Positions 1 through 9,263 of a DNA stretch of 64,000 nt are shown in pieces; position 1 is the stretch's first letter; each line of letters begins with the position of its first letter. Both the position numbers and the translations under genes were made by a program. The DNA lies in assembly GCA_016124495.1 (NCBI GenBank), contig WGNP01000008.1, positions 62,001-126,000 on the forward strand, given 5' to 3'. The notes under the pieces are model-generated. The model was given only the letters and a program-made list of their open reading frames with translations, had not been told where the DNA came from and searched no databases. The DNA is from Hyphomonas sp. (GTDB taxonomy: Bacteria; Pseudomonadota; Alphaproteobacteria; Caulobacterales; Hyphomonadaceae).

Positions 1-135
1 CCTTTCTCGGTGATCGTGCCCGGTACGTTGCCGGACCCCAAGGGCGGGCCGTCACTGGCCTGCGCCGTCATCGTGAAAACCGTCGACGCGAAGACCCGCG
101 AGAAGACCGCCGTAAACGAACTGCTGCGCGACTAG
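1..135 (+). CDS. C-terminal fragment of an unidentified protein (5' end outside window)
   Basis: The frame is open from the first base and ends at a TAG, giving 44 residues that start [16 protein letters not shown] and end VNELLRD. The reading frame uses high-G+C codons typical of the neighbourhood, so it is very likely the tail of a real gene. The fragment is too short for me to assign a family. It is followed by about 50 bases without a gene before the next start. Confidence 0.6.
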   Translation, partial: PFSVIVPGTLPDPKGGPSLACAVIVKTVDAKTREKTAVNELLRD

Positions 136-189
136 GCGCAAACGACCCCGGCGGCTGACACCAGCTGCTTTACCCCAATGGAGGCTTTA

Positions 190-414
190 ATGGCCGACGA
201 TCCGACATCCGAACCCATCAAGGGTCCCGCATCCTACTTCCCCTCGATCGAGAAGGCCTATGGCAAGAAGATGAGCCACTGGTTCGCTCTCGTTGCTAGT
301 CGCAAGGGTGCGAAACATGCCGAGATCGTCAATTTGCTGAAAAATGAGCACAAGCTCGGCCACGGCCACGCCAACGCCATCGTCGCGCACTGTAAGGCCG
401 CCGACAAAGGCTGA
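190..414 (+). CDS. DUF4287 domain protein
   Basis: The 74-residue protein is almost entirely one DUF4287 domain: a segment FPSIEKAYGKKMSHWFALV followed by KHAEIVNLLKNEHKLGHGHA. Such domains occur alone or in front of a DUF5655 domain in many bacteria, and their function is not established. I chose the ATG at 190 because a GGAGG-like site sits 5-8 bases upstream, whereas the in-frame ATG at 178 has none. The next gene starts 19 bases after its stop, so the two may be co-transcribed. Confidence 0.8.
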   Translation: MADDPTSEPIKGPASYFPSIEKAYGKKMSHWFALVASRKGAKHAEIVNLLKNEHKLGHGHANAIVAHCKAADKG

Positions 415-433
415 GAGGGGCGCCGGCGCTGCG

Positions 434-1252
434 ATGGGTATCGAGGTTCTGAGCACCGTCAACGACCCTGGCATTCCCGGCAGGTCCGGCGATGACCGCT
501 ATGGTTTCGACGCCGCCGGCGGCCGCGCCTGGGTCATCGATGGCGCCACCGATGCAACCGAGCTGAAGCCATTTCCCGGCGCCGAAAGCGGCGCCTCCTG
601 GCTCGCCGAAACCGTATCCAGACGGCTCGTTGCAGCGCCCGCTGTCGACGAAGAAGCGAGAGCCTATTTCGACCGTGTGCTGACGGATGTGCGCGCCGAG
701 GCGGAGCGCTCATCAAAGGTCGCTCTGAGCGGCGTGCCCGGTGAAGCGATGCCGGTCGCCTCTGCCATGTGGCTGCGCTGCAACGGGGAGACCTGCGAAT
801 TCGTCTGGGCGGGGGACTGTTTTGCCATTGCGGGCAATGGCGCTGGAGAGGCCCTGCTGATCGGCACGCAGGAGAAAGCCGATACCGAAACGCGCGAAGC
901 CGCCCGCATGCTCTCCCTGTCGCAGGCTGAGAGATGGGCCATTCTGCAAGACCAACGCCGCGCCGCCAATGCCCCGGAGCGCGGCCTGATCACGCTCTAC
1001 CCTGCCGCCGCTGCACATCTGAACACCGTGAGCCTCACCCTGCCGCGCGGCTCGCCCGTTCTTTTGATGACCGACGGCTTCTTCCGTTTCGTTGCGCCCT
1101 ATGGCCTCGACACGCCTGCGAGCCTCCTTGCCCGCGTCCTGAAAGACGGTCTCGCCGTAGCAACAAGCAGCCTCCGCCAGCATGAAGCCACTCCGCACAG
1201 CGTCCGCCTCAAGGCCCGCGACGATGCCGCGGCCATCTTGCTGCGCTCTTAG
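434..1252 (+). CDS. PP2C-like protein serine/threonine phosphatase
   Basis: The 272-residue protein shows the spaced acidic motifs of PP2C phosphatases: SGDDRYGF near residue 20, WVIDGATD near 34, FVWAGDCFAIA in the middle and LLMTDGFFRF towards the C-terminus. In the family these aspartates bind two Mn/Mg ions that drive hydrolysis of phospho-Ser/Thr. The second motif reads DGATD rather than the usual DGMGG, so this is a divergent bacterial branch. There is no signal peptide or membrane segment, so it is cytoplasmic. It lies 19 bases downstream of the DUF4287 gene, and its substrate is unknown. Confidence 0.75.
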   Translation: MGIEVLSTVNDPGIPGRSGDDRYGFDAAGGRAWVIDGATDATELKPFPGAESGASWLAETVSRRLVAAPAVDEEARAYFDRVLTDVRAEAERSSKVALSGVPGEAMPVASAMWLRCNGETCEFVWAGDCFAIAGNGAGEALLIGTQEKADTETREAARMLSLSQAERWAILQDQRRAANAPERGLITLYPAAAAHLNTVSLTLPRGSPVLLMTDGFFRFVAPYGLDTPASLLARVLKDGLAVATSSLRQHEATPHSVRLKARDDAAAILLRS

Positions 1253-1260
1253 CGCCCGGT

Positions 1261-2022
1261 TCAGGTATTCAGTGTAAAGACGGTATTCAGGTCGAGCGCC
1301 GTCCAGGGCAGTTCGGTGAGGTCAGTGATCCGGCGCGGCACATAGCCGAGGCCCTTGAGGAACTCGGTGAGTTCTTCCTTGCCGATGCCGAAGCGGCCCT
1401 CGCGGTTGTCGATCTCGCAAACGATCGCCGGTCGGTGCTTCCTCAGTGTCTCGGTAGCACCGCGCAGCACGTCCAGCTCACCGCCCTCCACGTCGATCTT
1501 GATCAGCGAGACTGGCGGGCAGTCGATATGCGCCATGATCTCGTCAAGCGAGAACAGCGGCACCAGCTCCCGCCGGATCTTGAACCGTGTCGCAAGGTCC
1601 GTCTCGTCGCCGATATGAGCGAGTCCGCTGCCCACCTTGCTCTTCGACTTTATCGGTACTTTCAACTCGACCAGCCGTCCTGCTCCCGGCTTCGGCGCCC
1701 CCAGCGCAAATGGAAACAGCATGATGCTGGCCTTGCGCCGCACATACGCCGTCACGCTTAGTACCGTCCGGGGCATAGTCTGCGGCTCGAACGCAATCAC
1801 CAGTCCGCCCTTCGACAACTCGTGCAGCCGCCGCGTGAAGTCGCCCACATTGGCGCCCACATCGATGGTTGTGCTTCCAGCTGGAATAAGCGCCTGCAGC
1901 ATGCCGAGCTCGGCCTGATTGCCGTTCATCAGCGCCTTTACCGGCAGGATAATCGCCTTGAACAGCTTCTCGGCGGCCGTCTTGCGTCCGCCGATCACGA
2001 TCGTGTCGCCTGTCCCAAGCAT
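1261..2022 (-). CDS. FkbM family methyltransferase
   Basis: The 253-residue protein contains a SAM-binding glycine loop (TTIDVGANVGDFTRRL, about residues 52-67) followed by IAFEPQ and, near residue 175, SLIKIDVEGGELDVLRGA. That pattern is characteristic of FkbM methyltransferases, which usually O-methylate sugars or secondary metabolites. An AAGGA ribosome site lies about 9 bases before the ATG. It is downstream of the alpha/beta hydrolase gene on the same strand, and two glycosyltransferases are encoded divergently nearby. A role in methylating envelope polysaccharide is therefore plausible but inferred. Confidence 0.88.
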   Translation of the reverse strand: MLGTGDTIVIGGRKTAAEKLFKAIILPVKALMNGNQAELGMLQALIPAGSTTIDVGANVGDFTRRLHELSKGGLVIAFEPQTMPRTVLSVTAYVRRKASIMLFPFALGAPKPGAGRLVELKVPIKSKSKVGSGLAHIGDETDLATRFKIRRELVPLFSLDEIMAHIDCPPVSLIKIDVEGGELDVLRGATETLRKHRPAIVCEIDNREGRFGIGKEELTEFLKGLGYVPRRITDLTELPWTALDLNTVFTLNT

Positions 2023-2087
2023 GCCGTGAAATCCTTAGAAAGCCGCGAACTCCTCACTCAGCCGTTGCTGAAATGCAACCGGCATGT

Positions 2088-2840
2088 TCACCCGCCTCCG
2101 GCCAGTTCGCCGCAGGCCGCCAGCAGCCGCCCGATATCTGCCTCCCGTGACAGCCGGTGCTCGCCTTCCTTTATCAGGGTGAGCACCACGTCCGGCGACG
2201 TCAGGCTCGCCGCCAGCGCCAGCGCATGGCCCCAGGGCACGTCCGGGTCCTGCATCCCCTGCAGGATGCGCACCGGCCCGTCGAACGCGATCGGCGCATC
2301 CAGGATCGACCAGCGCTGCCCATCCTCGATAAGCGCCCGCGTAATCGGATAAGGCGCGCCATAGTCCGATGGCCGCAGCGTGAAGCCTTGGTTCAGAATC
2401 TCCGCCTGCTGCTCCGTCGAAAACTCCGGCCACATCAGCTTTTCGGTAAAGTCCGGCGCCGGCGCAATCAACACAAGGCCGCGCACGCGCTCCGGCCGCG
2501 CCATCGCCGCCAGCAGCGCCATCCAGCCGCCCATGCTCGAGCCCACAAGTACCAGCGGGCCCTCCGTCTGCGCATCAATCGCCGCCAGCGCGTCGGCGCG
2601 CCAGGCGCTGATCGTGCCCTCCTCGAACGCGCCGCCCGATTGCCCGTGTCCGGAATAATCGAACAGCAGCGTGCCGTGCCCCGCCTCCCGCGCCCAGGCC
2701 TCCACCGACAGCGCTTTGCCGCCGTTCATGTCGGACTTGAACCCGCAGAGCCACACGAACGTCACCCCGCCCGCCGGTGCAGCGGTGCGGCGGAACGCAA
2801 TCCGGCGTCCCTCAGGGGAAGTGAAAGAATCCGTTGTCAT
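2088..2840 (-). CDS. alpha/beta hydrolase
   Basis: The 250-residue protein has a complete alpha/beta hydrolase layout: oxyanion region FVWLCGFKSDM, LLFDYSGHGQSGG, nucleophile elbow VGSSMGGW (Ser about 102), a catalytic acid in MQDPDVPW and the histidine in EGEHRLS near residue 229. The arrangement resembles ABHD10-type thioesterase/esterases of alphaproteobacteria. The substrate cannot be read from sequence. The protein is cytoplasmic with no signal peptide. Its start codon faces the divergent GT4 gene across a very short interval. Confidence 0.85.
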   Translation of the reverse strand: MTTDSFTSPEGRRIAFRRTAAPAGGVTFVWLCGFKSDMNGGKALSVEAWAREAGHGTLLFDYSGHGQSGGAFEEGTISAWRADALAAIDAQTEGPLVLVGSSMGGWMALLAAMARPERVRGLVLIAPAPDFTEKLMWPEFSTEQQAEILNQGFTLRPSDYGAPYPITRALIEDGQRWSILDAPIAFDGPVRILQGMQDPDVPWGHALALAASLTSPDVVLTLIKEGEHRLSREADIGRLLAACGELAGGG

Positions 2841-2896
2841 GGAGGTTGCCTTCCGTCATCTCTCTCGCCTGTCAAGCGAGTAGGGCGGGCCGCGTA

Positions 2897-4057
2897 TTGG
2901 GCGAGTTACCAGAACTTAAGGGAAAGACGATCCTGCAGGTCGCGCCCGAGCTGTCGGCCGGCGGTGTGGAGCGCACGGTCCTCGAAGTCACCGAAGCTAT
3001 TGTCGAAGCCGGCGGCCGCGCGCTACTCGCCAGTAAGGGTGGCCGCCTCGAGGCGGAATTCGCCCGCCTCGGCGGCCAGCTCTTCCGCATGGACGCCAAA
3101 AGCCGCAACCCGCTCATCCTCAAGGTCAACGAAGGTAAACTCCGCCAGATCATCCGCGAGGAGAAAGTCGACCTCGTCCACGCCCGCTCCCGCGCCCCGG
3201 CCTGGAGTGCCTGGGCCGCGGCGAAGGGCGAAGGCGTGCCCTTCGTAACCACCTATCATGGCGCTTACTCCGGCACCTCGGGCCTCAAGCGGGCTTATAA
3301 TTCCGTGATGGCCAGGGGCGACCTCGTGATCGCCAATTCCGAATGGATCGCCGCCCATATCGCCGAAGTGCATGGAATTAATCCCGCCCGCATCGTTACC
3401 ATTCCGCGCGGGGTGGACCTCGACGCATTCGATCCTGCCGCCGTCGCCCCGGCGCGGGTCGAGGCCCTGCGCAAGGCCTGGGGCCTCGAAGGCGACACCC
3501 GCGTCGTGCTGCTGCTGCCAGGCCGTCTGACCAGCTGGAAAGGGCAGGGCCTCGCCCTTGAAGCCCTCGGCCTTCTGTCGCCCGAAGAGCGCGCCGGCCT
3601 CGTGCTCATCCTCGCCGGAGACGCCCAGGGCCGCGACAGCTACGTATCTGACCTCGAACACCAGATCACCCGCCTGGACCTCGCCGGCCAGGCCCGCATC
3701 GTGCCCCACGTCACCGACATGCCCGCCGCCTACCTTGCGGCTGGTCTCGTCCTCGCCCCGTCCACCCGGCCCGAAGCCTTCGGCCGCGTCGCCGCCGAAG
3801 CCTCCGCCATGGCCCGTCCGGTGATTGTCGCCGACCATGGCGGCGCCCGCGAAACCGTTATCGAATACGAAACCGGCACCCGAACTGAACCCGGCAGCGC
3901 GCCTGCCCTCGCAGGCGCCATAAGAGCCATGCTGTCGGTCGGTCCGGCCTCGCGCGCGTCCATGGGACGGCAGGGCCGGGATCATATCATCCGCCACTTC
4001 TCGAAAAGAGGGCTTCAGGCAGCGACGCTCAGCGTCTATAAGCGCTTGTTGGAGTAG
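2897..4057 (+). CDS. GT4 family glycosyltransferase
   Basis: This roughly 386-residue GT-B enzyme begins with a typical nucleotide-sugar transferase N-terminus (ILQVAPELSAGGVERT). It then has an acceptor-domain segment TTYHGAYSGTSG, PRGVDLDAFDP, LLLPGRLTSWKGQGLALEAL and the EX7E-like donor site in APSTRPEAFGRVAAEA. Such enzymes act at the cytoplasmic face of the membrane on lipopolysaccharide or capsule precursors. The TTG at 2897 is preferred because an earlier TTG at 2834 lies inside the divergent hydrolase gene and adds residues without family similarity. The Shine-Dalgarno is weak, so the start is uncertain. It is followed after 14 bases by a GT9 gene. Confidence 0.85.
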   Translation: MGELPELKGKTILQVAPELSAGGVERTVLEVTEAIVEAGGRALLASKGGRLEAEFARLGGQLFRMDAKSRNPLILKVNEGKLRQIIREEKVDLVHARSRAPAWSAWAAAKGEGVPFVTTYHGAYSGTSGLKRAYNSVMARGDLVIANSEWIAAHIAEVHGINPARIVTIPRGVDLDAFDPAAVAPARVEALRKAWGLEGDTRVVLLLPGRLTSWKGQGLALEALGLLSPEERAGLVLILAGDAQGRDSYVSDLEHQITRLDLAGQARIVPHVTDMPAAYLAAGLVLAPSTRPEAFGRVAAEASAMARPVIVADHGGARETVIEYETGTRTEPGSAPALAGAIRAMLSVGPASRASMGRQGRDHIIRHFSKRGLQAATLSVYKRLLE

Positions 4058-4071
4058 GGGAATTCGAGGAC

Positions 4072-5109
4072 TTGAACACGACGCGGGCCAAAACCGCCAG
4101 TCCGGCCAACCCGGGCGCAAAGGCAAAGGACGTGCTGGTCATCAAGCTCAGCGCCCTCGGAGACTTTGTGCTTGCACTGGGCGCCATGCGGACGGTCCGC
4201 GAGTTCCACCCCTCCGCCCGTATCACGCTGCTCACGACGCCGCCGTTTGAGGATTTCGCCAAGGTCTGCCCGTATGTGGACGCCGTCGAGACCGATGGCC
4301 GCCCCGAGGGCCTGAAGCCTACCGCCGCGCTGATCCAGCGCATCCGCAAGGCGAAGTACGACATCATTTATGACTTCCAGACCAGCGGCCGCACGAAGAA
4401 CTATTTCACCGCCCTGCAGCGCGGCGGCAAGCCGCCGCTCTGGTCAGGCCACCACGAGAAGGCTGCCTTCTTCCATAACAACCCTGCGCGCGCCGGCATG
4501 CACTCGATCGACCGGCTGGCCGAGCAGCTCGAAGTCGCGGGCGTCGCGCCCTCCGGCCGCTGGCTCGGACGCAGCGCACCGTTCCCGGACCTCGGCTGGG
4601 TGCGCCCCAAGCTCGGCAATACGCCGCGCCTGAACCCTGCCTACTTCAATCTCACGCCGCCCTACATGCTGCTGATCCCCGGCGCGTCCGAGCACCGTGA
4701 GGCCAAGCGCTGGCCGGTGGAGAACTATGCCGCCCTCGCGGGGCGCATCGCCGACGCCGGCATCCAGCCCGCCATCATCGGCGGTGTCGCCGAAGGCCAG
4801 ATCGCCCAGGAAATCGTCAAGCGCGAGCCGCGCGTAAAAAGCCTTGTGACGCGCACGGACCTTTTCCAGATCGTCACGCTTGCCGAAACCGCTGTCTTCG
4901 TCGTCGGCAACGATACCGGCCCGATGCACATGGCCACGCTCGCCGGCGCGCCCGGCATTGCCCTCTTCGCCACCACCGAAAGCGATCCTGACCATTCCGC
5001 CCCGCGCGGGCCCAAACCCGTCATCGTCAATGCCGCCCCAACGTTGCAGCAACTCTCCGTCGACGACGTCTGGCAATCCGTCCGCGCCCTCGGTGTGCTG
5101 AAGGCCTAG
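4072..5109 (+). CDS. GT9 (heptosyltransferase-type) glycosyltransferase
   Basis: The 345-residue protein has the GT9 signature: N-terminal VLVIKLSALGDFVLALGAM (about residues 25-43), a central PGASEHREAKRWP loop and C-terminal VVGNDTGPMHMATLAGAPGIALF. The family transfers ADP-heptose or related sugars to the lipopolysaccharide core at the inner membrane. A GAGGA site sits about 5 bases upstream of the TTG start. It is the second gene of a pair with the GT4 enzyme 14 bases upstream. Sugar specificity cannot be assigned. Confidence 0.88.
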   Translation: MNTTRAKTASPANPGAKAKDVLVIKLSALGDFVLALGAMRTVREFHPSARITLLTTPPFEDFAKVCPYVDAVETDGRPEGLKPTAALIQRIRKAKYDIIYDFQTSGRTKNYFTALQRGGKPPLWSGHHEKAAFFHNNPARAGMHSIDRLAEQLEVAGVAPSGRWLGRSAPFPDLGWVRPKLGNTPRLNPAYFNLTPPYMLLIPGASEHREAKRWPVENYAALAGRIADAGIQPAIIGGVAEGQIAQEIVKREPRVKSLVTRTDLFQIVTLAETAVFVVGNDTGPMHMATLAGAPGIALFATTESDPDHSAPRGPKPVIVNAAPTLQQLSVDDVWQSVRALGVLKA

Positions 5110-7604
5110 TTCCCGCAGAACCAGCATTCCTCCGTCTGCCCCATGGAGCCGATCGGCGGGCCGGGAGGCGCTGGCAGGGCAGGCAGAGGTTTCGCCAGCT
5201 GCACCTCCTCGCCAGCCAGATGCCGGGTAATCCGTGCACTGAGCGCTAAAAGGTGCGCCCGGTCCGTCTCGCTCTGGCCCTTGCGTTTCTTGCCGAAGCC
5301 GTCCCTAAGCGCGGTGAGCTTCGCGTCCGCCACCGCCGACACCTCCGCCGTAGTGCCTTCCGCCCGTGCCAGCGCCATCAGCTCGGACACGAACCGCGCC
5401 TGCACCACCCGCGCCAACGGGGCGAGCCGTGCGTCCGTCTCCGGCGCAAACACCGCCGCGTCGATCTCGTCGACGATCGCGCGAAGGCTCAGCGCGTCCG
5501 GCACGCGTTGTTCATACGCCGCCACCCGGCCTGCCCGTGACGGCTCCAGGATTGCAGACAGTGTAAGCCCTGCCGCAATGTCTGCCGCACCCGCCAGGTC
5601 AAACACCGGACCGGTCCGTCCCGGGAAGACTTCCAGCAAGTTACTCCCACCTGCATAGCCGACATCGCCGGGCGTCAGCTGGTTGAGCAGCGGGTCCGGC
5701 AGGTCCAGCGCCGCCGGGTCCAGTGTCCGCAGAAGCCCTGCTAGCGCGCGCCGTTGCTCAGCGGGCGGCACCGGCGCCGCCGCCGCGTCGCCGTCCCCGG
5801 TCAGGGCATAGCGGAAATCCAGCCCGCCGATGAACTTCGCCGCCGCCTCGATCTGGTAGCGGTGATAAAGATAGATCGGCACGATCACGGCGTTGAGGTC
5901 GGAAGTCGGCCGCCCCTCTGCCAGTACGCCCGGTCCGAAATTGCCCAGCGCGATCCGCCGAACCGCCATAACCTCGTCGAGCGCTGCCACAGGGTCTGCG
6001 CCATTGTCCCACACCGAGGCATAGGGGTGCGCTGTCTCGACGCTGCGCGCATGGTCGTCCGAGACAAACCGCAGGCCCGAGCCGTAAGCCTCTGATACCA
6101 TTGCATCCAGTGCCGCACGATCATCGCCGGGTTGCGGAAACTCCGTATACAGCCATTTGATCGTGAACATATCCCACGCCCCGAGGCCCACGCCGTAGGC
6201 TTTCGAGAAGTCCAGCGACCCATCAGCCCCCGGCCTCACCCAGGGCGCCGGATAGTCCATCACCGAGGCGCGCTCGTTCCCGCTCGCCGCAAAATTGTGC
6301 GCAATCCCCAGCGTATGACCCACCTCATGCGCCGACAACTGCCGGATGCGCGCCAGCGAAATCTGGATCGGATCATCTGCCGCGCCGGTTCCGGTCTTCG
6401 CTGCGCCGGCGAGCCCCTCGAAGATCATCCGGTCCTGGCGCACGCGCTGCGAGCCGAGGATGACGTTCGCCTTTAATATCTCGCCCGTGCGCGGGTCGGT
6501 CACGCTCTGGCCATACGACCAACCCCGCGTCTGCCGGTGCACCCAGTTGATCACGTTGTAGCGCACGTCCAGGGGATGCGCGTCCTCAGGAAGAACCTCC
6601 ACCCGGTAGGCTTCCTTGAAGCCTGCCGCCTCGAACCCAGCCGCCCACCAGCCCGCGCCCTCGATCAGCGCATCTCGGATTTCCTCCGGCGCGCCATTGT
6701 CGACATAGAACACGATCGGCTTCTTCACCGGGCTGACCGCTGCCGAAGGATTGGTCTTCTCCAGCCGGAAACGCTGCGACAGATGTGTCACGATCGGGTC
6801 GCCCAGCGGCGCCGAGAAGTCATGGAAGCCGAACCCGATATTAGCCGTACGCTGATCAAAGGCCCGCGGCGCATAGCCGTCATCCGGCAGACGGACGAAG
6901 GAATGATGCAGCACCAGCGTAACCGCCCGCGCGTCCGCTGCCGCCGCCCGCGTCTCCGCGTTCGGCTTCGAAGTCTCGAACGTCAGGAACGCGTCGATCT
7001 CCGCATTGTCCGGAAAGGACAGCACGCCCGCCGGATCCGGCATCGACCGGTCCGTCGCCAGGCTGTAGCTGCCCGCGCCCTCGCCGTGCGCCAGCGCCGC
7101 CCCGAGGTTGGCGGCATCCCGCGTCAGGAACCCCGTCAGGTCCACCAGTACCCGCCCGTCCGCCCCCGTCGCCTCGATATCCGCCGACCACAGGAACGAC
7201 GCCGCAAAGCTCTGCTGTACGGATTTCGCCTCCGCCGCCCGGCCGGACGTCGCCCGGTAGCGCCAGTTCTCCTGCTCGGCCACCACCTTGCCGCCGATCT
7301 GCCGAAACCGCACGATCTCGCCCGAGGAGGCATAACCCCGGTCCAGCCCTACCGGGTTCGACCCCAGCCCCGCCGTCAGCCCCGTCGAATAGATGAACCG
7401 CACGCTGACGCCGTCCGCCCCCGGCGCGGGAAGGGCGGCAAACACCTGCGCGCTGTCCTTGTCAACATAGAGGTCCAGGAAGCCTGGTCTCGGCTCCAGC
7501 CCCGCCACACGCCCCTCCAGCGTTTTCGTCCGAGCGTCCCCTTGAGCCAGCGCCGGCCCGCACGCCAGCACGGCCAAAGCAGCAAGAATGGCGAAAAATC
7601 TCAT
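5106..7604 (-). CDS. secreted zinc-dependent metalloprotease (DUF5117/DUF4953-type)
   Basis: The 832-residue protein starts with a signal peptide ([21 protein letters not shown]) and carries the metzincin-like zinc motif [13 protein letters not shown] at about residues 426-438, with the third ligand in HNF. N-terminal and C-terminal regions match the large DUF5117/DUF4953 zinc proteases of alphaproteobacteria and Bacteroidetes. I chose the ATG at 7604 over an upstream in-frame start at 7625 because the signal peptide begins there. The C-terminus ends EECWFCGN, a small Cys pair. Its last bases overlap the convergent GT9 gene by four. It probably degrades periplasmic or extracellular protein. 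Confidence 0.88.
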   Translation of the reverse strand: MRFFAILAALAVLACGPALAQGDARTKTLEGRVAGLEPRPGFLDLYVDKDSAQVFAALPAPGADGVSVRFIYSTGLTAGLGSNPVGLDRGYASSGEIVRFRQIGGKVVAEQENWRYRATSGRAAEAKSVQQSFAASFLWSADIEATGADGRVLVDLTGFLTRDAANLGAALAHGEGAGSYSLATDRSMPDPAGVLSFPDNAEIDAFLTFETSKPNAETRAAAADARAVTLVLHHSFVRLPDDGYAPRAFDQRTANIGFGFHDFSAPLGDPIVTHLSQRFRLEKTNPSAAVSPVKKPIVFYVDNGAPEEIRDALIEGAGWWAAGFEAAGFKEAYRVEVLPEDAHPLDVRYNVINWVHRQTRGWSYGQSVTDPRTGEILKANVILGSQRVRQDRMIFEGLAGAAKTGTGAADDPIQISLARIRQLSAHEVGHTLGIAHNFAASGNERASVMDYPAPWVRPGADGSLDFSKAYGVGLGAWDMFTIKWLYTEFPQPGDDRAALDAMVSEAYGSGLRFVSDDHARSVETAHPYASVWDNGADPVAALDEVMAVRRIALGNFGPGVLAEGRPTSDLNAVIVPIYLYHRYQIEAAAKFIGGLDFRYALTGDGDAAAAPVPPAEQRRALAGLLRTLDPAALDLPDPLLNQLTPGDVGYAGGSNLLEVFPGRTGPVFDLAGAADIAAGLTLSAILEPSRAGRVAAYEQRVPDALSLRAIVDEIDAAVFAPETDARLAPLARVVQARFVSELMALARAEGTTAEVSAVADAKLTALRDGFGKKRKGQSETDRAHLLALSARITRHLAGEEVQLAKPLPALPAPPGPPIGSMGQTEECWFCGN

Positions 7605-7724
7605 GGCAGGCCCCCGGATGCACACCCTCCGCTACACTAAAGGGGATCACGCGCCGAAGGGCAACGCGCCCCGGCGAAGTTTGCCGGTTGCGTCTTTCCC
7701 CGGCCCGGGCCAGAGCATCCCGCC

Positions 7725-7755
7725 TTGAAGATGCCCGCAAACACAGGCATATTCT
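7725..7755 (+). promoter_or_regulatory. infC: possible infC promoter
   Basis: A TTGAAG hexamer at 7725-7730 is followed 17 bases later by CATATT, or 19 bases later by TATTCT, in the only short AT-richer stretch between the metalloprotease and infC. Match to a housekeeping promoter is moderate only. The spacing would give a short leader of about 30 bases before the infC start. Confidence 0.3.
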
Positions 7756-7789
7756 TACCTCGATCAACAATCCCGGAAGGAGTTTTCCA

Positions 7790-8332
7790 ATAGCTCGCAG
7801 ACCAGAAGCCGATGCGCCCGTCAAAAAACAGGTCGGGCCACGTATCAATGAAGAGATCCGCGCCGCCCGCGTGCTGCTGATCGACGAAAAAGGTGAGAAG
7901 CAGGGCGTCATGCCCCTGGCTGCCGCGCTGGACGCCGCCCGCGAAGCCTCGCTCGACCTTGTAGAAGTTTCCGGCGACCAGGAAGTTCCGGTCGTCAAAT
8001 TGCTCGATTACGGCAAGCTGCGCTTTGAAGAGCGCAAGAAGAAGGCTGCCGCCCGGAAGAAGCAGAAATCCTCCGAGCTGAAAGAGATCAAGATCCGGCC
8101 GAACATCGACACGCACGACTACGAAGTAAAGTCGCGTGCCATCCACCGCTTCTTCGAGGACGGCGACAAGGTGAAGATCACCCTGCGCTTCCGCGGCCGC
8201 GAGATGGCCCACCAGCATCTCGGCATGGAATTGCTCGAGAAGATGAAGTCGGACTTTGCCGAAGCCGCCAAGGTAGAGCTCGAGCCCAAGCTCGAAGGCA
8301 AGCAGATGACCATGGTCCTGGCGCCGCGCTGA
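7790..8332 (+). CDS. infC: translation initiation factor IF-3 (apparent ATA start)
   Basis: This 180-residue protein is IF-3: [20 protein letters not shown] at the N-domain, the basic linker [12 protein letters not shown], and the C-domain motifs [16 protein letters not shown] and [15 protein letters not shown]-3 binds the 30S subunit and proofreads start codons. No ATG, GTG or TTG exists at the homologous start. An AAGGAG box at 7777-7782 is followed 7 bases later by ATA, giving [10 protein letters not shown], the usual N-terminus. A rare start allows IF-3 to limit its own translation, as known for the ATT start of E. coli infC. A TTG at 7688 would add 34 unrelated residues. Confidence 0.9.
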   Translation: MARRPEADAPVKKQVGPRINEEIRAARVLLIDEKGEKQGVMPLAAALDAAREASLDLVEVSGDQEVPVVKLLDYGKLRFEERKKKAAARKKQKSSELKEIKIRPNIDTHDYEVKSRAIHRFFEDGDKVKITLRFRGREMAHQHLGMELLEKMKSDFAEAAKVELEPKLEGKQMTMVLAPR

Positions 8333-8371
8333 AGCGGCTGCGCCAGGCCTTTCTTCAAGCCACACCCTTCA

Positions 8372-8794
8372 TCAAGAGCCCCGGTCTTTCGGCCGGGGCT
8401 TTTCGCATTTCAGGCAGAGGTGAGCCCGGGCCTGGCTGACCCGGATATCGTTGACCACGGCGTTGACGCCGGGCGCGGCCGATGCCGTGGTGGCGGCAAT
8501 GGCCCGTTCCGACCGGTTGTTGGCCTTGCCCGTCAGCATAACCTTGCCGTTCGAGGCGGTGACATCGACAGGCTCGGGCTTGAACCAGGACCGCGTCAGG
8601 GCCGACATGATGTGCGCCTTGATGTGGCCAGCGTTCGGCCGCGGCTTGACCGCGACCTCGTTCAACACGCCGGTCACACTCCGGAGCGTGCGCACGCAGC
8701 CGGCGTCATCGTGACCCTGAAGGTGGACCGCCAAAGCCTCGAAGCGTGAGGGCGGGCAGGGGCGCAGCTCGCCTCCCGGGCGTAAACCGTCCAC
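8372..8794 (-). pseudogene. truncated BON-domain protein remnant
   Basis: The frame encodes 140 residues. Residues about 26-50 (DDAGCVRTLRSVTGVLNEVA) match the end of one BON domain, and residues about 58-122 (AHIMSALTRSWFKP...APGVNAVVNDIRV) match a complete one. Proteins of this type carry two or three BON repeats, so the N-terminal half is missing and replaced by an unrelated stretch. At the other end the frame runs through the infC terminator, producing a tail KPRPKDRGS that is not family-like. BON proteins are normally periplasmic stress proteins, but no signal peptide remains. It could still be expressed as a short protein. Confidence 0.55.
8375..8404 (+). terminator. intrinsic terminator of infC
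   Basis: A perfect 8-bp stem, AGCCCCGG at 8377-8384 and CCGGGGCT at 8393-8400, has an 8-base loop and is followed by a short T run. It lies 43 bases after the infC stop, so infC is separated transcriptionally from rpmI-rplT. Confidence 0.8.
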
Positions 8795-9018
8795 GCATCT
8801 CTATCGGACTTCTGGACGGTTTATGGACGTTGCCGGGCGGGGCCGCGCCGGAGGCCGGGGGGGACTGGTGCGCTGGTTCGCCCGCGCCCCCTTGATTCAT
8901 CCGCGCGCCTCCGTCATAAGCCGCCTCTTGCCGGACTCCGGGGCGACGGCATTGCCCCCAGGACGCGCATTTTGGGCCGCCAGATCTGGTGTGAGCTCTA
9001 CAGTTTGAGGAGAAAAAC

Positions 9019-9219
9019 ATGCCGAAGATGAAGACCAAGAAGGCCGCTGCAAAGCGGTTCAAGATCACCGCGACAGGCAAGCTGAAGCATGGTGTGGCCG
9101 GCAAACGCCACCGTCTGATCAGCCACAACTCGAAATATATCCGTCAGAACCGCGGCACGTCCGTCGGTGCCAAGGCGGACGAAGCCCGCGTCAAGAAGTA
9201 CCTGCCGTACGGCCTGTAA
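9019..9219 (+). CDS. rpmI: 50S ribosomal protein L35
   Basis: The 66-residue basic protein MPKMKTKKAAAKRFKITATG followed by KHRLISHNSKYIRQNRGT-like sequence is a full-length L35. A strong GAGGAGAAAAA Shine-Dalgarno stretch precedes the ATG. It stands directly upstream of rplT with 44 bases between. In many bacteria these follow infC in one operon. Here a terminator and a BON remnant separate them, and about 220 bases without a credible gene upstream of rpmI must hold its promoter. Confidence 0.97.
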   Translation: MPKMKTKKAAAKRFKITATGKLKHGVAGKRHRLISHNSKYIRQNRGTSVGAKADEARVKKYLPYGL

Positions 9220-9263
9220 CTTCTAATCCATTGATCTTGAACACGAATTGACAGGAGGCACCC

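Noticed and set aside
2035-2085. A 16-codon frame MPVAFQQRLSEEFAAF between the hydrolase and fkbM on the minus strand
   Set aside because: Very short, weak ribosome site and no recognised family; the following AAGGA serves fkbM. Probably chance.
6537-7640. A 367-residue plus-strand frame antisense to the metalloprotease
   Set aside because: Arg/His/Pro-rich composition typical of antisense frames in high-G+C genes; the minus-strand protease has a signal peptide and zinc motif.
8823-9008. A 61-residue plus-strand frame upstream of rpmI
   Set aside because: No family likeness, poor start context and Arg/Gly/Ala-rich composition typical of antisense or intergenic high-G+C sequence.
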